A DNA stretch of 64,000 nt from Pseudoxanthomonas sp. X-1 (lineage in GTDB: Bacteria > Pseudomonadota > Gammaproteobacteria > Xanthomonadales > Xanthomonadaceae). Where the stretch lies: NCBI RefSeq assembly GCF_020042665.1, contig NZ_CP083376.1, forward strand, positions 4,364,501-4,428,500, given 5' to 3'. Position 1 is the stretch's first letter; each line of letters starts with the position of its first letter. The translations under genes and the position numbers were made by a program. The notes beneath the pieces were generated by a model that was given only the letters and a program-made list of their open reading frames with translations, was not told where the DNA came from and did not search any database. Below, piece by piece: positions 20,811-31,271 of the stretch.

Positions 20811-22151
20811 ATGGATGCCTGGCCCCGCTGCCTAGAACGCCTGGAAGCCGAATTGCCGGCCGAAGATGTCCACACCTGGCTCAAGCCGCTGCAGGCCGAG
20901 CAACGTCCCGACGCGGTCGTGCTCTACGCGCCCAACGCCTTCATCGTCGACCAGGTGCGCGAGCGCTACCTGCCGCGCATCCGCGAACTGATCGACCACT
21001 ACGCCGGCCTGGACCAGGTCTCGCTGGCGGTGGGCTCGCGCGCCAAGGCCGCCGAGCCGGCCGCCGCTTCGGGCAACGGCGCCAGCGCCTCGCTGACCAC
21101 CACCGCGACCGCGCCGGTCGAGCCCTTCGCCGGCAACCTCGATACCCACTACACCTTCGACAACTTCGTCGAGGGCCGCAGCAACCAGCTCGGCCGCGCC
21201 GCCGCCTGGCAGGCGGCGCAGAAGCCTGGCGACCGTGCCCACAACCCGCTGCTGCTGTACGGCGGCACCGGTCTGGGCAAGACCCATCTGATGTTCGCCG
21301 CCGGCAACGAGATGCGTCGGCAGAACCCGGCCGCGCGCGTGCTGTACCTGCGCTCGGAACAGTTCTTCAGCGCCATGACCAAGGCGCTGATCGAGCGGAC
21401 CATGGACCAGTTCAAGCGCCGCTTCCAGCAGGTCGACGCGCTGCTGATCGACGACATCCAGTTCTTCGCCGGCAAGGACCGCACCCAGGAGGAGTTCTTC
21501 CACACCTTCAACGCGCTGTTCGACGGCCGCCAGCAGATCATCCTGACCTGCGACCGCTACCCGCGCGAGGTCGAAGGCCTGGAGCCGCGGCTGAAGTCGC
21601 GCCTGGCCTGGGGCCTGTCGGTGGCCATCGACCCGCCCGACTTCGAGACCCGCGCGGCCATCGTGCTGTCCAAGGCGGCCGAGCGCGGCACCCACATCCC
21701 CGACGATGTGGCCTTCCTGCTGGCCAAGAAGATGCGCTCCAACGTGCGCGACCTGGAAGGCGCGCTCAACACGCTGGCCGCGCGCGCCAACTTCCTGGGC
21801 CGGGCGATCACGCCGGAGTTCGCCCAGGAGACCCTGCGCGACCTGCTGCGCGCCCAGCAGCAGGCCATCGGCATCCCCAACATCCAGAAGACCGTGGCCG
21901 ACTACTACGGCCTGCAGATCAAGGATCTGCTGTCCAAGCGCCGGACCCGCTCGCTGGCGCGCCCGCGGCAGGTGGCCATGGCCCTGACCAAGGAGTTGAC
22001 CGAACACAGCCTGCCCGAGATCGGCGACGCCTTCGCCGGACGCGACCACACCACCGTGCTGCACGCCTGCCGGCAGATCCGCACGCTGATGGAGTCCGAC
22101 GGCAAGCTCAAGGAGGACTGGGACAAGCTGATCCGCAAGCTCAGCGAGTGA
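20811..22151 (+). CDS. dnaA: chromosomal replication initiator protein DnaA
   Basis: A 446-residue AAA+ initiator that binds DnaA boxes and opens oriC. Domain I starts [20 protein letters not shown], and a short Ala/Thr-rich domain II follows (about 80-105). Domain III has [14 protein letters not shown], Walker [15 protein letters not shown] (about residue 150), Walker [14 protein letters not shown] and sensor 1 region [12 protein letters not shown]. Domain IV carries the signature [16 protein letters not shown] near residue 410 for box recognition. The ATG at 20811 matches the known start of xanthomonad DnaA (MDAWPRC). An earlier in-frame extension has no homology. Confidence 0.98.
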   Translation: MDAWPRCLERLEAELPAEDVHTWLKPLQAEQRPDAVVLYAPNAFIVDQVRERYLPRIRELIDHYAGLDQVSLAVGSRAKAAEPAAASGNGASASLTTTATAPVEPFAGNLDTHYTFDNFVEGRSNQLGRAAAWQAAQKPGDRAHNPLLLYGGTGLGKTHLMFAAGNEMRRQNPAARVLYLRSEQFFSAMTKALIERTMDQFKRRFQQVDALLIDDIQFFAGKDRTQEEFFHTFNALFDGRQQIILTCDRYPREVEGLEPRLKSRLAWGLSVAIDPPDFETRAAIVLSKAAERGTHIPDDVAFLLAKKMRSNVRDLEGALNTLAARANFLGRAITPEFAQETLRDLLRAQQQAIGIPNIQKTVADYYGLQIKDLLSKRRTRSLARPRQVAMALTKELTEHSLPEIGDAFAGRDHTTVLHACRQIRTLMESDGKLKEDWDKLIRKLSE

Positions 22152-22230
22152 GCGGGCGGGCCCCGCGGTGGCTATGCTGTGCGGGTCGCCGCATTCATGG
22201 AATATCCGGTGGGCGGCCGGGGGTCGAAGC

Positions 22231-22239
22231 TGTGGATAA
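22231..22239 (-). other. DnaA box
   Basis: TGTGGATAA is the exact complement of the consensus TTATCCACA. Confidence 0.8.
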
Positions 22240-22265
22240 GGCGTGGATCGAATTGCAGGCGCAAC

Positions 22266-22274
22266 TTGTCCACA
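22266..22274 (+). other. DnaA box
   Basis: TTGTCCACA differs from TTATCCACA at one position. It lies 26 nt from the first box in opposite orientation and is followed by GTTTTT. Confidence 0.65.
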
Positions 22275-22399
22275 GTTTTTCCCGCAGGAAACCGGCACCC
22301 AATCCACCGGGTTTCAAACGAATAAAAGCCAAGCTGATCAATAGGTTAGATCGGTTTTCCCGGGAATCCGCGGCAACCATCACCATCAGCTTTTAAGAT

Positions 22400-22408
22400 T
22401 TATACACT
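22400..22408 (+). other. DnaA-box-like site at the AT-rich end of oriC
   Basis: TTATACACT matches the relaxed consensus TTWTNCACA at 8 of 9 positions and sits inside the AT-rich segment just upstream of dnaN. Confidence 0.45.
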
Positions 22409-22439
22409 TCTAAAAACCTAGAGCACCGGGACACCCACG

Positions 22440-23543
22440 ATGCGTTTCAGCCTGCAGCGAGAAGCTTTCCTCAAACCCCTGGCGCAAGTGGTCAATGTGG
22501 TGGAACGTCGCCAGACCCTGCCCGTGCTGGCCAACTTCCTGGTGCAGGTGCAGAACGGCCAGCTGTCGCTGACCGGCACCGATCTGGAAGTGGAAATGAT
22601 TGCGCGCAGCGCGATCGAGGATGCCCAGGACGGCGAGACCACGATTCCGGCACGCAAGCTGTTCGAGATCGTGCGCGCCCTGCCCGACGGCAGCCGCATC
22701 ACCGTCAGCCAGACCGGCGACAAGGTCAGCGTCGCTGCCGGGCGCAGCCGTTTCACCCTGGCCACGCTGCCGGCCAACGATTTCCCGTCCGTCGACGAGG
22801 TCGAAGCGACCGAGCGCGTCACCGTGCCGGAAGCGGCGCTGAAGGAGCTGATCGAACGCACCGCGTTCGCCATGGCCCAGCAGGACGTGCGCTATTACCT
22901 CAATGGCCTGTTGTTCGACCTGCGCGACACCGCGCTGCGCTGCGTGGCCACCGACGGCCACCGCCTGGCCATGTGCGAATCGGGCCTGGAGACCGGCGGC
23001 AGCCTGACCAAGCGCCAGATCATCGTGCCGCGCAAGGGCGTGACCGAGCTGCAGCGCCTGCTCGAGGGCGGCGACCGCGTGCTGGAGCTGGAAGTCGGCC
23101 GCAGCCACATCCGCGTCAAGCGCGACGATGTCACCTTCACCTCCAAGCTGATCGATGGCCGCTTCCCGGACTACGAGGCGGTGATCCCGATCGGCGCCGA
23201 CATCGAGGTCAAGCTGGACCGTGAAGTCCTGCGTGCGGCCCTGCAGCGTGCCGCGATCCTGTCCAATGAGAAGTACCGCGGCGTGCGTGTGGAACTCTCG
23301 CCCGGCCAGCTCAAGGTCAGCGCCCACAATCCCGAGCAGGAAGAGGCGCAGGAAGAGATCGAGGCCGATACCAAGGTCGAATCGCTGGCGATCGGCTTCA
23401 ACGTCAACTACCTGCTCGACGCGCTCTCGGCCCTGCGCGACGAGCACGTCGTGATCCAGCTGCGCGATGCGAATTCCTCGGCGCTGGTGCGCGAGGCCGG
23501 CAGCCAGCGTTCGCGCCACGTCGTCATGCCGCTGCGCCTCTGA
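22440..23543 (+). CDS. dnaN: DNA polymerase III beta subunit (sliding clamp)
   Basis: A 367-residue ring-forming processivity clamp for DNA polymerase III, made of three similar domains. Typical blocks are MRFSLQREAFLKPLAQVVNV with RRQTLPVLANFL, TGTDLEVEMIA, FTLATLPANDFPS, TDGHRLAMCE, VPRKGVTELQRLL, LIDGRFPDYEAVIP and the C-terminal SRHVVMPLRL, which forms the partner-binding cleft. The length is that of the E. coli protein (366). It follows oriC directly and is followed by a hairpin and a parS site before recF. Confidence 0.98.
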   Translation: MRFSLQREAFLKPLAQVVNVVERRQTLPVLANFLVQVQNGQLSLTGTDLEVEMIARSAIEDAQDGETTIPARKLFEIVRALPDGSRITVSQTGDKVSVAAGRSRFTLATLPANDFPSVDEVEATERVTVPEAALKELIERTAFAMAQQDVRYYLNGLLFDLRDTALRCVATDGHRLAMCESGLETGGSLTKRQIIVPRKGVTELQRLLEGGDRVLELEVGRSHIRVKRDDVTFTSKLIDGRFPDYEAVIPIGADIEVKLDREVLRAALQRAAILSNEKYRGVRVELSPGQLKVSAHNPEQEEAQEEIEADTKVESLAIGFNVNYLLDALSALRDEHVVIQLRDANSSALVREAGSQRSRHVVMPLRL

Positions 23544-23551
23544 TCCGGTGC

Positions 23552-23567
23552 TGTTCCACGTGAAACA
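23552..23567 (+). other. parS centromere-like site
   Basis: TGTTCCACGTGAAACA fits the consensus TGTTNCACGTGAAACA at every position. It lies 8 nt after the dnaN stop, about 1.2 kb from the candidate oriC, as expected for ParB loading. The same sequence occurs inverted at 24040-24055. Confidence 0.85.
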
Positions 23568-23571
23568 CGAC

Positions 23572-23604
23572 GCGACGCCCGGAGTTTTCCGGGCGTCGCC
23601 GTTT
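23572..23604 (+). terminator. hairpin after dnaN, possible terminator
   Basis: GCGACGCCCGG-AGTTTT-CCGGGCGTCGC is a perfect 11-bp stem. Only a weak T-rich tail (CGTTTC) follows, so it may attenuate rather than stop transcription into recF. Confidence 0.5.
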
Positions 23605-23618
23605 CGGAGCGTTCGACC

Positions 23619-24701
23619 TTGGACGTGACACGCCTGATTGTGGGCGGTTTACGCCGGTTTGAGCGGGTCGAACTGGTGCCCGCTCCTGGCCTGAACCTCG
23701 TCACCGGAGAGAACGGGGCCGGCAAGACCAGCCTGCTCGAGGCGCTGCACCTGATGGCCTGGGGCCGTAGCTTCCGCGGTCGGGTGCGCGATGGATTGAT
23801 ACGGACCGGCAGCGAGGCCGTCGAGGTGTTCGTCGAATGGACCGAGGCGGGCCACGACCGCGTGCGCAAGGCCGGCCTGCGTCACAGCGGGCAGGAGTGG
23901 CAGGGCCGTCTGGACGGCAACAACGTGGCCCAGCTCGGCGACCTGTGCGCCGCGCTGGCGGTGGTGAGCTTCGAACCTGGCAGCCATGCCCTGGTCACGG
24001 GGGGCGGCGAACCGCGGCGTCGTTTCCTGGACTGGGGCCTGTTTCACGTGGAACAGGACTTCCTGCCCACCTGGCGCCGCTACAACCGCGCGCTCAAGCA
24101 GCGCAACGCCCTGCTCAAGGCAGGCGGCCACCCTGCCCAGCTCGACGCCTGGGACGCCGAACTGGCCGATGCCGGCGAGGCGGTCACCGCGCACCGCCTC
24201 GCCTATCTCGAGCGCCTGCAGGCCCAGCTGGCCGGGGCTGCGGACGCGCTGGTCCCCATGCTGGGACGCGCGCAGCTGGTGTTCTCGCCTGGCTGGAAGC
24301 GTCAGGAGCTGTCCCTGGCCGATGCCCTGCTGGTGGCGCGCGAGCGCGACCGGCAGTTCGGCTACACCGGCGTCGGGCCGCACCGGGCCGACTGGCGCGT
24401 GGACTATGCCGCCCTGCCCCAGCGCGAGGCGCTGTCACGCGGCCAGGCCAAGCTCACCGCCCTGTCCTGCCTGCTGGCCCAGGCCCAGGACTACGCCGCC
24501 CAGCGCGGGGAGTGGCCCGTGATCGCCCTGGACGACCTCGCCTCGGAGCTGGATCGCCGGCATCAGGACCGCGTGCTGGACCGCCTGCTGGGCTGCGGCG
24601 CGCAGATCTTCCTGACCGGGACCGAGCCGCCCGCCGGCTTGGCGGAGCGTGCGCCGGCCGCTTGGTTCCACGTGGAACACGGGGCGATCACGCAGGGCTG
24701 A
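23619..24701 (+). CDS. recF: DNA replication and repair protein RecF (TTG start)
   Basis: A 360-residue SMC-like ATPase that loads RecA at gapped DNA with RecO and RecR. Walker A is LVTGENGAGKTSLLEAL (about residue 29), followed by MAWGRSFRGRVRDGLI. The later part shows GPHRADWRVDY, LSRGQAKLTALSCLL (signature) and VIALDDLASELD (Walker B). No ATG suits; the TTG at 23619 gives MDVTRLIVGGLRRFERV, which aligns with xanthomonad RecF N-termini. The coding sequence contains two parS-like palindromes, both encoding a FHVE peptide. It belongs to the dnaA-dnaN-recF-gyrB series. Confidence 0.95.
   Translation: MDVTRLIVGGLRRFERVELVPAPGLNLVTGENGAGKTSLLEALHLMAWGRSFRGRVRDGLIRTGSEAVEVFVEWTEAGHDRVRKAGLRHSGQEWQGRLDGNNVAQLGDLCAALAVVSFEPGSHALVTGGGEPRRRFLDWGLFHVEQDFLPTWRRYNRALKQRNALLKAGGHPAQLDAWDAELADAGEAVTAHRLAYLERLQAQLAGAADALVPMLGRAQLVFSPGWKRQELSLADALLVARERDRQFGYTGVGPHRADWRVDYAALPQREALSRGQAKLTALSCLLAQAQDYAAQRGEWPVIALDDLASELDRRHQDRVLDRLLGCGAQIFLTGTEPPAGLAERAPAAWFHVEHGAITQG
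24040..24055 (-). other. parS site inside recF
   Basis: TGTTTCACGTGGAACA is the exact reverse complement of the site at 23552-23567. It encodes the peptide LFHVEQ within recF. Confidence 0.8.
24664..24679. other. parS-like palindrome at the 3' end of recF
   Basis: GGTTCCACGTGGAACA matches the degenerate parS TGTTYCACGTGRAACA at 15 of 16 positions. The core GTTCCACGTGGAAC is a perfect palindrome. Confidence 0.65.
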
Positions 24702-24735
24702 GACAGGGGGCGATCAGGGGGTAGACCCCGGTCAA

Positions 24736-27290
<2,555 letters not shown>

Positions 27291-27294
27291 CGCC

Positions 27295-28155
27295 GTGACG
27301 AGCCTGCGCACGGAGGCGCCCGCCCTGCCCGGCGCCCCGCCGCCGCTGCCTGCGGCGGCGGCCGCCCCCGCTCCCCTGCCGCTGGGCCGGGCGCTGCGCC
27401 GGTTCGCGCTGGAGGTGCTGATCGTCGGCGTGCTGTTCGCCCTGCTGTCGCTGGTGGGCGCGCTCGCCTGGGGCTTCTGGCGTGGGCTGATGCTGGCCGT
27501 GCACGGGAACGTGCCACAGGACGCGGCGGCGATGATGGAGGCCATCGGCCGGCCCGGCCCGCTGGCGGTGATGGCCATGAGCGTGCTCTCCGTGGGCGGC
27601 AGCGCGCTGCTGGCGATGGCCTGGCGCGCGCCGCTGCGCCCGGGCGAGCGTCAGGCGTCGGCCGCGGCCCTGCGCCGGTTCACGACCTGGCTGCTGGTGC
27701 TGTTCACCGGCGCGGCCACCATCATCTGGAGCATCGTCGGCGCGCAGGTCGCCGCCGCCTTCCAGGAAACCCTGCAGCCGAGCAATCTGGAGCTGGTGCG
27801 CGGCACCATGGGCCGCCATCCGCTGCTGCTGGTGGTGTTCGCCGTGGTGCTGGCGCCGCTGTACGAGGAGCTGCTGTTCCGGCGGGTGCTGTTCCGGCGC
27901 CTGTGGTGCGATGGCTGGCCGCGCCTGGGCATGCTGCTCAGCGGCCTGCTCTTCGCCCTGATGCATGAACCGCCGATCCTGGGCGGCAAGCCGCTGATCG
28001 CCGCCGCCCCGCTGTGGCTGGTCTACACCGGCATGGGCATCGCCTTCGCCTGGGTCTACCGCCGCACGGGCTCGCTGTGGGCGGCCGTGCTGGCGCATGC
28101 GCTCAACAACGCCTTCGCCATCGGCATGCTGCTGCTGTTCGGCATCGATGCCTGA
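27295..28155 (+). CDS. CPBP family intramembrane metalloprotease (GTG start)
   Basis: A 286-residue polytopic protein. After a Pro/Ala-rich cytoplasmic N-terminus, six to eight hydrophobic segments are visible. The CPBP (CAAX protease and bacteriocin-processing) motifs are present: LYEELLFRRVLFRRL (motif 1, EExxxR), LFALMHEPPI (FxxxH) and LAHALNNAFAI (HxxxN). Family members are glutamate intramembrane proteases or cleave small peptides; the substrate here is unknown. The GTG start at 27295 lies 4 nt after the gyrB stop, so it may be co-transcribed with gyrB. A second CPBP gene lies at 52744-53442. Confidence 0.85.
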   Translation: MTSLRTEAPALPGAPPPLPAAAAAPAPLPLGRALRRFALEVLIVGVLFALLSLVGALAWGFWRGLMLAVHGNVPQDAAAMMEAIGRPGPLAVMAMSVLSVGGSALLAMAWRAPLRPGERQASAAALRRFTTWLLVLFTGAATIIWSIVGAQVAAAFQETLQPSNLELVRGTMGRHPLLLVVFAVVLAPLYEELLFRRVLFRRLWCDGWPRLGMLLSGLLFALMHEPPILGGKPLIAAAPLWLVYTGMGIAFAWVYRRTGSLWAAVLAHALNNAFAIGMLLLFGIDA

Positions 28156-28208
28156 GCGTGCCGGCGTTTGACAAGGGCGTCACCGGACGCCGGCAAGACT
28201 CCCGGCCC

Positions 28209-29024
28209 ATGACCCGCCGTCTCCGCGCCCCGCTCGCCCCGCTCTGTGCCGGCCTGATGGCCGCCGCGTTGCTGGCGGCCTGCGCCACCACGACCTCCTC
28301 GACCGGCCGCCGCCAGAACGTCGGTGCCGTCTCCCAGGCCGAGCTGGACCAGCTCGGCGCCCAGGCCTTCGCCGAAGCCAAGCAGAAGCAGCCGCTGAGC
28401 AAGGATCCCAAGCAGACCGCCTACGTGCGCTGCGTGGTCAATGCCCTGGTCGCCCAGCTCCCGGCGAGCGAGCGCGGCATCGCCTGGGAAACGGCGGTGT
28501 TCCAGGACAACGAAGCCAACGCCTTCGCCCTGCCCGGCGGCAAGGTCGGGGTCAACACCGGCATCTTCACCGTGGCCAAGACCCAGGACCAGCTGGCGGC
28601 GGTGGTGGCGCACGAGATCGGCCACGTCGTGGAACATCACTTCGACGAACGCATCACCAACCAGGTCCGCACCTCGCAGGCCCTGGCCATCCTCGGCGCG
28701 CTGGCCGGCGACTACGGCCAGCTGGTCACCGAAGGCGGCGGCCTGGCGGCCAATACCGGCTTCCTGTTGCCCAATTCGCGCCGCCAGGAAAGCGAGGCCG
28801 ACGTAGTCGGCCAGCGGCTGATGGCTCAGGCTGGCTTCGACCCGCGTCAGGCCGTGAATCTGTGGCAGAACATGCTCGCCGCCGGCGGCGCGCGCCCACC
28901 GCAGTGGCTGTCCACCCATCCCGATCCGCAGGCGCGCATCCGCGAACTGTCCACGCGCGCCGACACGCTGGTGCCCGATTACGAAGCCGCGCGCGCGGCC
29001 GGTCGCAAGCCACGCTGCGGTTGA
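28209..29024 (+). CDS. M48-family metallopeptidase lipoprotein (LoiP/YcaL-like)
   Basis: A 271-residue peptidase. The lipoprotein signal is MTRRLRAPLAPLCAGLMAAA with lipobox LLAAC, and the +2 residue is Ala, favouring the outer membrane. The zinc site is VVAHEIGHVVEHH (HExxH), and the third ligand Glu lies in RRQESEADVVGQRLMAQAGF (ExxxD). FALPGGKVGVNTGIF is the M48 substrate strand, and the WLSTHPDPQARIREL block is conserved. E. coli LoiP and BepA act in outer-membrane protein quality control, so a similar periplasmic role is likely. It starts 53 nt after the CPBP gene; the ATG at 28209 opens the signal peptide. Confidence 0.9.
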   Translation: MTRRLRAPLAPLCAGLMAAALLAACATTTSSTGRRQNVGAVSQAELDQLGAQAFAEAKQKQPLSKDPKQTAYVRCVVNALVAQLPASERGIAWETAVFQDNEANAFALPGGKVGVNTGIFTVAKTQDQLAAVVAHEIGHVVEHHFDERITNQVRTSQALAILGALAGDYGQLVTEGGGLAANTGFLLPNSRRQESEADVVGQRLMAQAGFDPRQAVNLWQNMLAAGGARPPQWLSTHPDPQARIRELSTRADTLVPDYEAARAAGRKPRCG

Positions 29025-29172
29025 ACAGCGAAACCGGCCATTTGTGAGTCCGGCACAACGAAATCCGCACACATCGCGCTGTCGATTCTGCTAGTTTCGC
29101 CGACCCGGTCGCTTGTTGACCTGCTGTTCAGCCCCCCGCACCCACGCAAGACCGATCCACACGAGGTGATCC

Positions 29173-30366
29173 ATGTTGTTGCGCACCCCCAAGCGTGCCC
29201 TGCTGTCCCTGGCCGTCATCGGCCTGCTGGCCGGCACGGTGTCCGTCGAAGCCTCGGCCCAGCAGACGCGTGAGCGCGCCGGCCGCAACAAGGGCGACGA
29301 CGCCAAGCAGCAGGTGCTCTATCCGGATGCGACCCGCGTCGCGCCGGAAGGCAAGAATTCGCGCAAGGGCGGCCCGCAGGCCGAGAAGATGATCAAGGCC
29401 TACAACGACCAGGACTGGGCCAAGGCGCGCGCCGACGCCGATGCGCTGATCGCCAGCCCCGACTCGAACGACTACGACAAGGCCCTGGCCGCGCAGATCG
29501 CCTCGCAGGCCGCCTACAGCACCGACGACGAGGCCGCCGCCAAGGCCTACCTCAAGCAGGCCATCGACCTCAACGCGCTGGACAACAACGGCCACTACCA
29601 GGCCATGTTCATGCTGGCCCAGTTGCAGCTGCAGGACGAGCAGTACGCCGAAGGCCTGGCGACCCTGGACAAGTACCTGGCCGAGACCAAGTCCAAGAAG
29701 CCCGAGGACCTGGCGCTCAAGGGCCAGGCCCTGTACCAGGCCGAGCGCTACGCCGAGGCGATCGAGCCGCTCAAGCAGGCCATCGCCACCTCGTCCGATC
29801 CCAAACCGCAGTGGAGCCAGGTGCTGATGGCCAGCTACGAGGCCAGCAACCAGTCCGGCGAGGCGCTCAAGCTCGCCCAGGACATGGCCGCCAAGGCGCC
29901 CAACGACAAGACCGCGCAGATGAACCTGGCGGTGGTCTACTCGCAGAACGACCAGCCGGAAAAGGCCGCCGAGATCCTCAACAAGCTGCGCGCCTCCGGC
30001 CAGCTGACCACGGACAAGGAATACCGCCAGCTGTACGCGACCTTCTCCAACATGGACAAGCACGAGAAGGACACCATCGAGGTCATCAACGACGGCCTGG
30101 CCAAGGGCATCCTCAAGCCGAACCTCGAGGTGTATCAGATCCTGGCCCAGTCGTACTACTATTCGGAACCGCCCCAGATCGCACAGGCCCTCGACGCCTG
30201 GCAGAAGGCGGCACCTCTGGACACCACCGGCGAGACGTACCTCAATCTCGCGCGTGTCCTGATGCAGGAAAACCGTCCCGCCGAGGCCAAGAAGGCCGCC
30301 CAGTCGGCGCTGGACAAAGGGGTCAAGAAACCGCAGGACGCGAAGGCGATCATCGGCTCCAAGTGA
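29173..30366 (+). CDS. periplasmic TPR protein next to the TonB system
   Basis: A 397-residue exported protein. The signal peptide is MLLRTPKRALLSLAVIGLLA and is cleaved near VEASA-QQ. From about residue 75 it is built of tetratricopeptide repeats: AYNDQDWAKARADADALIAS, AKAYLKQAIDLNALDNNGH, QYAEGLATLDKYLAETKS, ERYAEAIEPLKQAI, EALKLAQDMAAKAPNDK and PEKAAEILNKLRASGQL. A helical stretch at the C-terminus ends AKAIIGSK. It lies directly upstream of tonB-exbB-exbD-exbD and may be a TonB-associated scaffold; that link rests on position. An in-frame TonB-gene link is excluded, since a 161-nt spacer with a palindrome separates them. Confidence 0.82.
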   Translation: MLLRTPKRALLSLAVIGLLAGTVSVEASAQQTRERAGRNKGDDAKQQVLYPDATRVAPEGKNSRKGGPQAEKMIKAYNDQDWAKARADADALIASPDSNDYDKALAAQIASQAAYSTDDEAAAKAYLKQAIDLNALDNNGHYQAMFMLAQLQLQDEQYAEGLATLDKYLAETKSKKPEDLALKGQALYQAERYAEAIEPLKQAIATSSDPKPQWSQVLMASYEASNQSGEALKLAQDMAAKAPNDKTAQMNLAVVYSQNDQPEKAAEILNKLRASGQLTTDKEYRQLYATFSNMDKHEKDTIEVINDGLAKGILKPNLEVYQILAQSYYYSEPPQIAQALDAWQKAAPLDTTGETYLNLARVLMQENRPAEAKKAAQSALDKGVKKPQDAKAIIGSK

Positions 30367-30370
30367 TCGC

Positions 30371-30386
30371 TTGGAAGCGCTTCCAA
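30371..30386. promoter_or_regulatory. 16-nt perfect palindrome ahead of tonB, LacI-type operator
   Basis: TTGGAAGCGCTTCCAA is perfectly symmetrical around a central CGCG-free GC step (GCGC). It has the form of LacI/GalR-family operators (TGGNAGCGCTNCCA). It lies 141 nt upstream of the tonB start and 5 nt after the TPR gene stop. There is no adjacent LacI-type gene and no T-tract, which argues against a terminator. Confidence 0.5.
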
Positions 30387-30527
30387 AGCAGTGGATAACT
30401 GCTATGAAAGCGGTAAAGGATTGGGTTAAGCTCACGATTCCCCTGCGTTTTTGCGTGGTGGAATCCAACGAACCGACATCGGTGTGCGTCGCGGCGCACA
30501 CCCCGTTTCCATCGAGTCCACTGGCGC

Positions 30528-31202
30528 ATGGCTGAACAACTTGTCATCAACCGTTACAAGGATCAGGACGAAGACTCCGGTCTGAACTGGTCGCGCATCA
30601 TCGGCTATGCCTTTGTCATCGCCCTGCATGTCGCGGTCTTCCTGCTGCTGCTGATTCCCGCGGTCGCACCGCCGGCGCAGAAGGAGGAGGAGCAGAAGAT
30701 GCTGGTACAGATCGTCGATCCGCCGCCGCCGCCCCCGCCGCCGCCGCCGCCGCCGCCGAAGCAGGACACCCCGCCGCCGCCGGTCAAGGAACTGTCCCCG
30801 CCCAAGCCGACGCCGGTCCCGCCGCCGCCGGAAGCCCCGCCCGTGGAAGTGCCCGATCCGCGTCCGGTGGATACCTACACCCCGCCTGCCCCGCCCGCCC
30901 CGCCTGCCCCGTCTCCGGACATCGGCGCCAGCGTGGACATCTCGTCCAAGAACATGAATCCGCCGCGCTATCCGCCGTCGGCCGCGCGTTCGGGCATCGA
31001 GGGCACGGTGGTGCTGATCATTGATGTCGATGCCAGTGGCAACGTCACCAACGTCTCGGTCGAGAAGTCCAGTCGCAACCGCGATCTCGACCGCGCCGCG
31101 ATGGAAGCAGCACGCAAGTGGCGCTTCAACGCCGGCCAGTCCAATGGCCAGAAGGTCGCCGGTCGCGTCCGCGTCCCGGTGGACTTCAGCATGGGCGGCT
31201 GA
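30528..31202 (+). CDS. tonB: energy transducer TonB
   Basis: A 224-residue protein that couples the inner-membrane proton gradient to outer-membrane receptors. The cytoplasmic N-terminus MAEQLVINRYKDQDEDSG is followed by one transmembrane helix IIGYAFVIALHVAVFLLLLI, with the His needed for ExbB/D coupling (ALHVA). A long Pro-rich periplasmic linker (about 65-140) includes a run of 13 prolines. The C-terminal TonB domain starts NPPRYPPSAARSGIEGTVVL and ends with RKWRFNAGQSNGQKVAGRV. It heads the tonB-exbB-exbD1-exbD2 set and should serve receptors such as the PqqU homologue at 61171-63309. Confidence 0.94.
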   Translation: MAEQLVINRYKDQDEDSGLNWSRIIGYAFVIALHVAVFLLLLIPAVAPPAQKEEEQKMLVQIVDPPPPPPPPPPPPPKQDTPPPPVKELSPPKPTPVPPPPEAPPVEVPDPRPVDTYTPPAPPAPPAPSPDIGASVDISSKNMNPPRYPPSAARSGIEGTVVLIIDVDASGNVTNVSVEKSSRNRDLDRAAMEAARKWRFNAGQSNGQKVAGRVRVPVDFSMGG

Positions 31203-31271
31203 GCCGGACCTGTTCTACCTCATTAGCGTCACCACCACCTCTCCATTCAATTTTCAACAAAGGTAAGCGTC

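Larger units (their letters stand above)
22152..22439. other. probable oriC (dnaA-dnaN spacer)
   Basis: This 288-nt spacer is markedly AT-rich at 22310-22425 in a roughly 70% GC context, which suits a DNA-unwinding element. It contains two good DnaA boxes (22231-22239 and 22266-22274) and a third near-match next to the AT-rich end (22400-22408). Its position between dnaA and dnaN, with outward transcription on either side, is the common location of oriC. The number of boxes is low, so flanking sequence upstream of dnaA may contribute. Confidence 0.65.

Noticed and set aside
27295..28155. CPBP gene as part of a bacteriocin immunity system
   Set aside because: No bacteriocin-like peptide or export gene is nearby; it simply follows gyrB and precedes an M48 peptidase.
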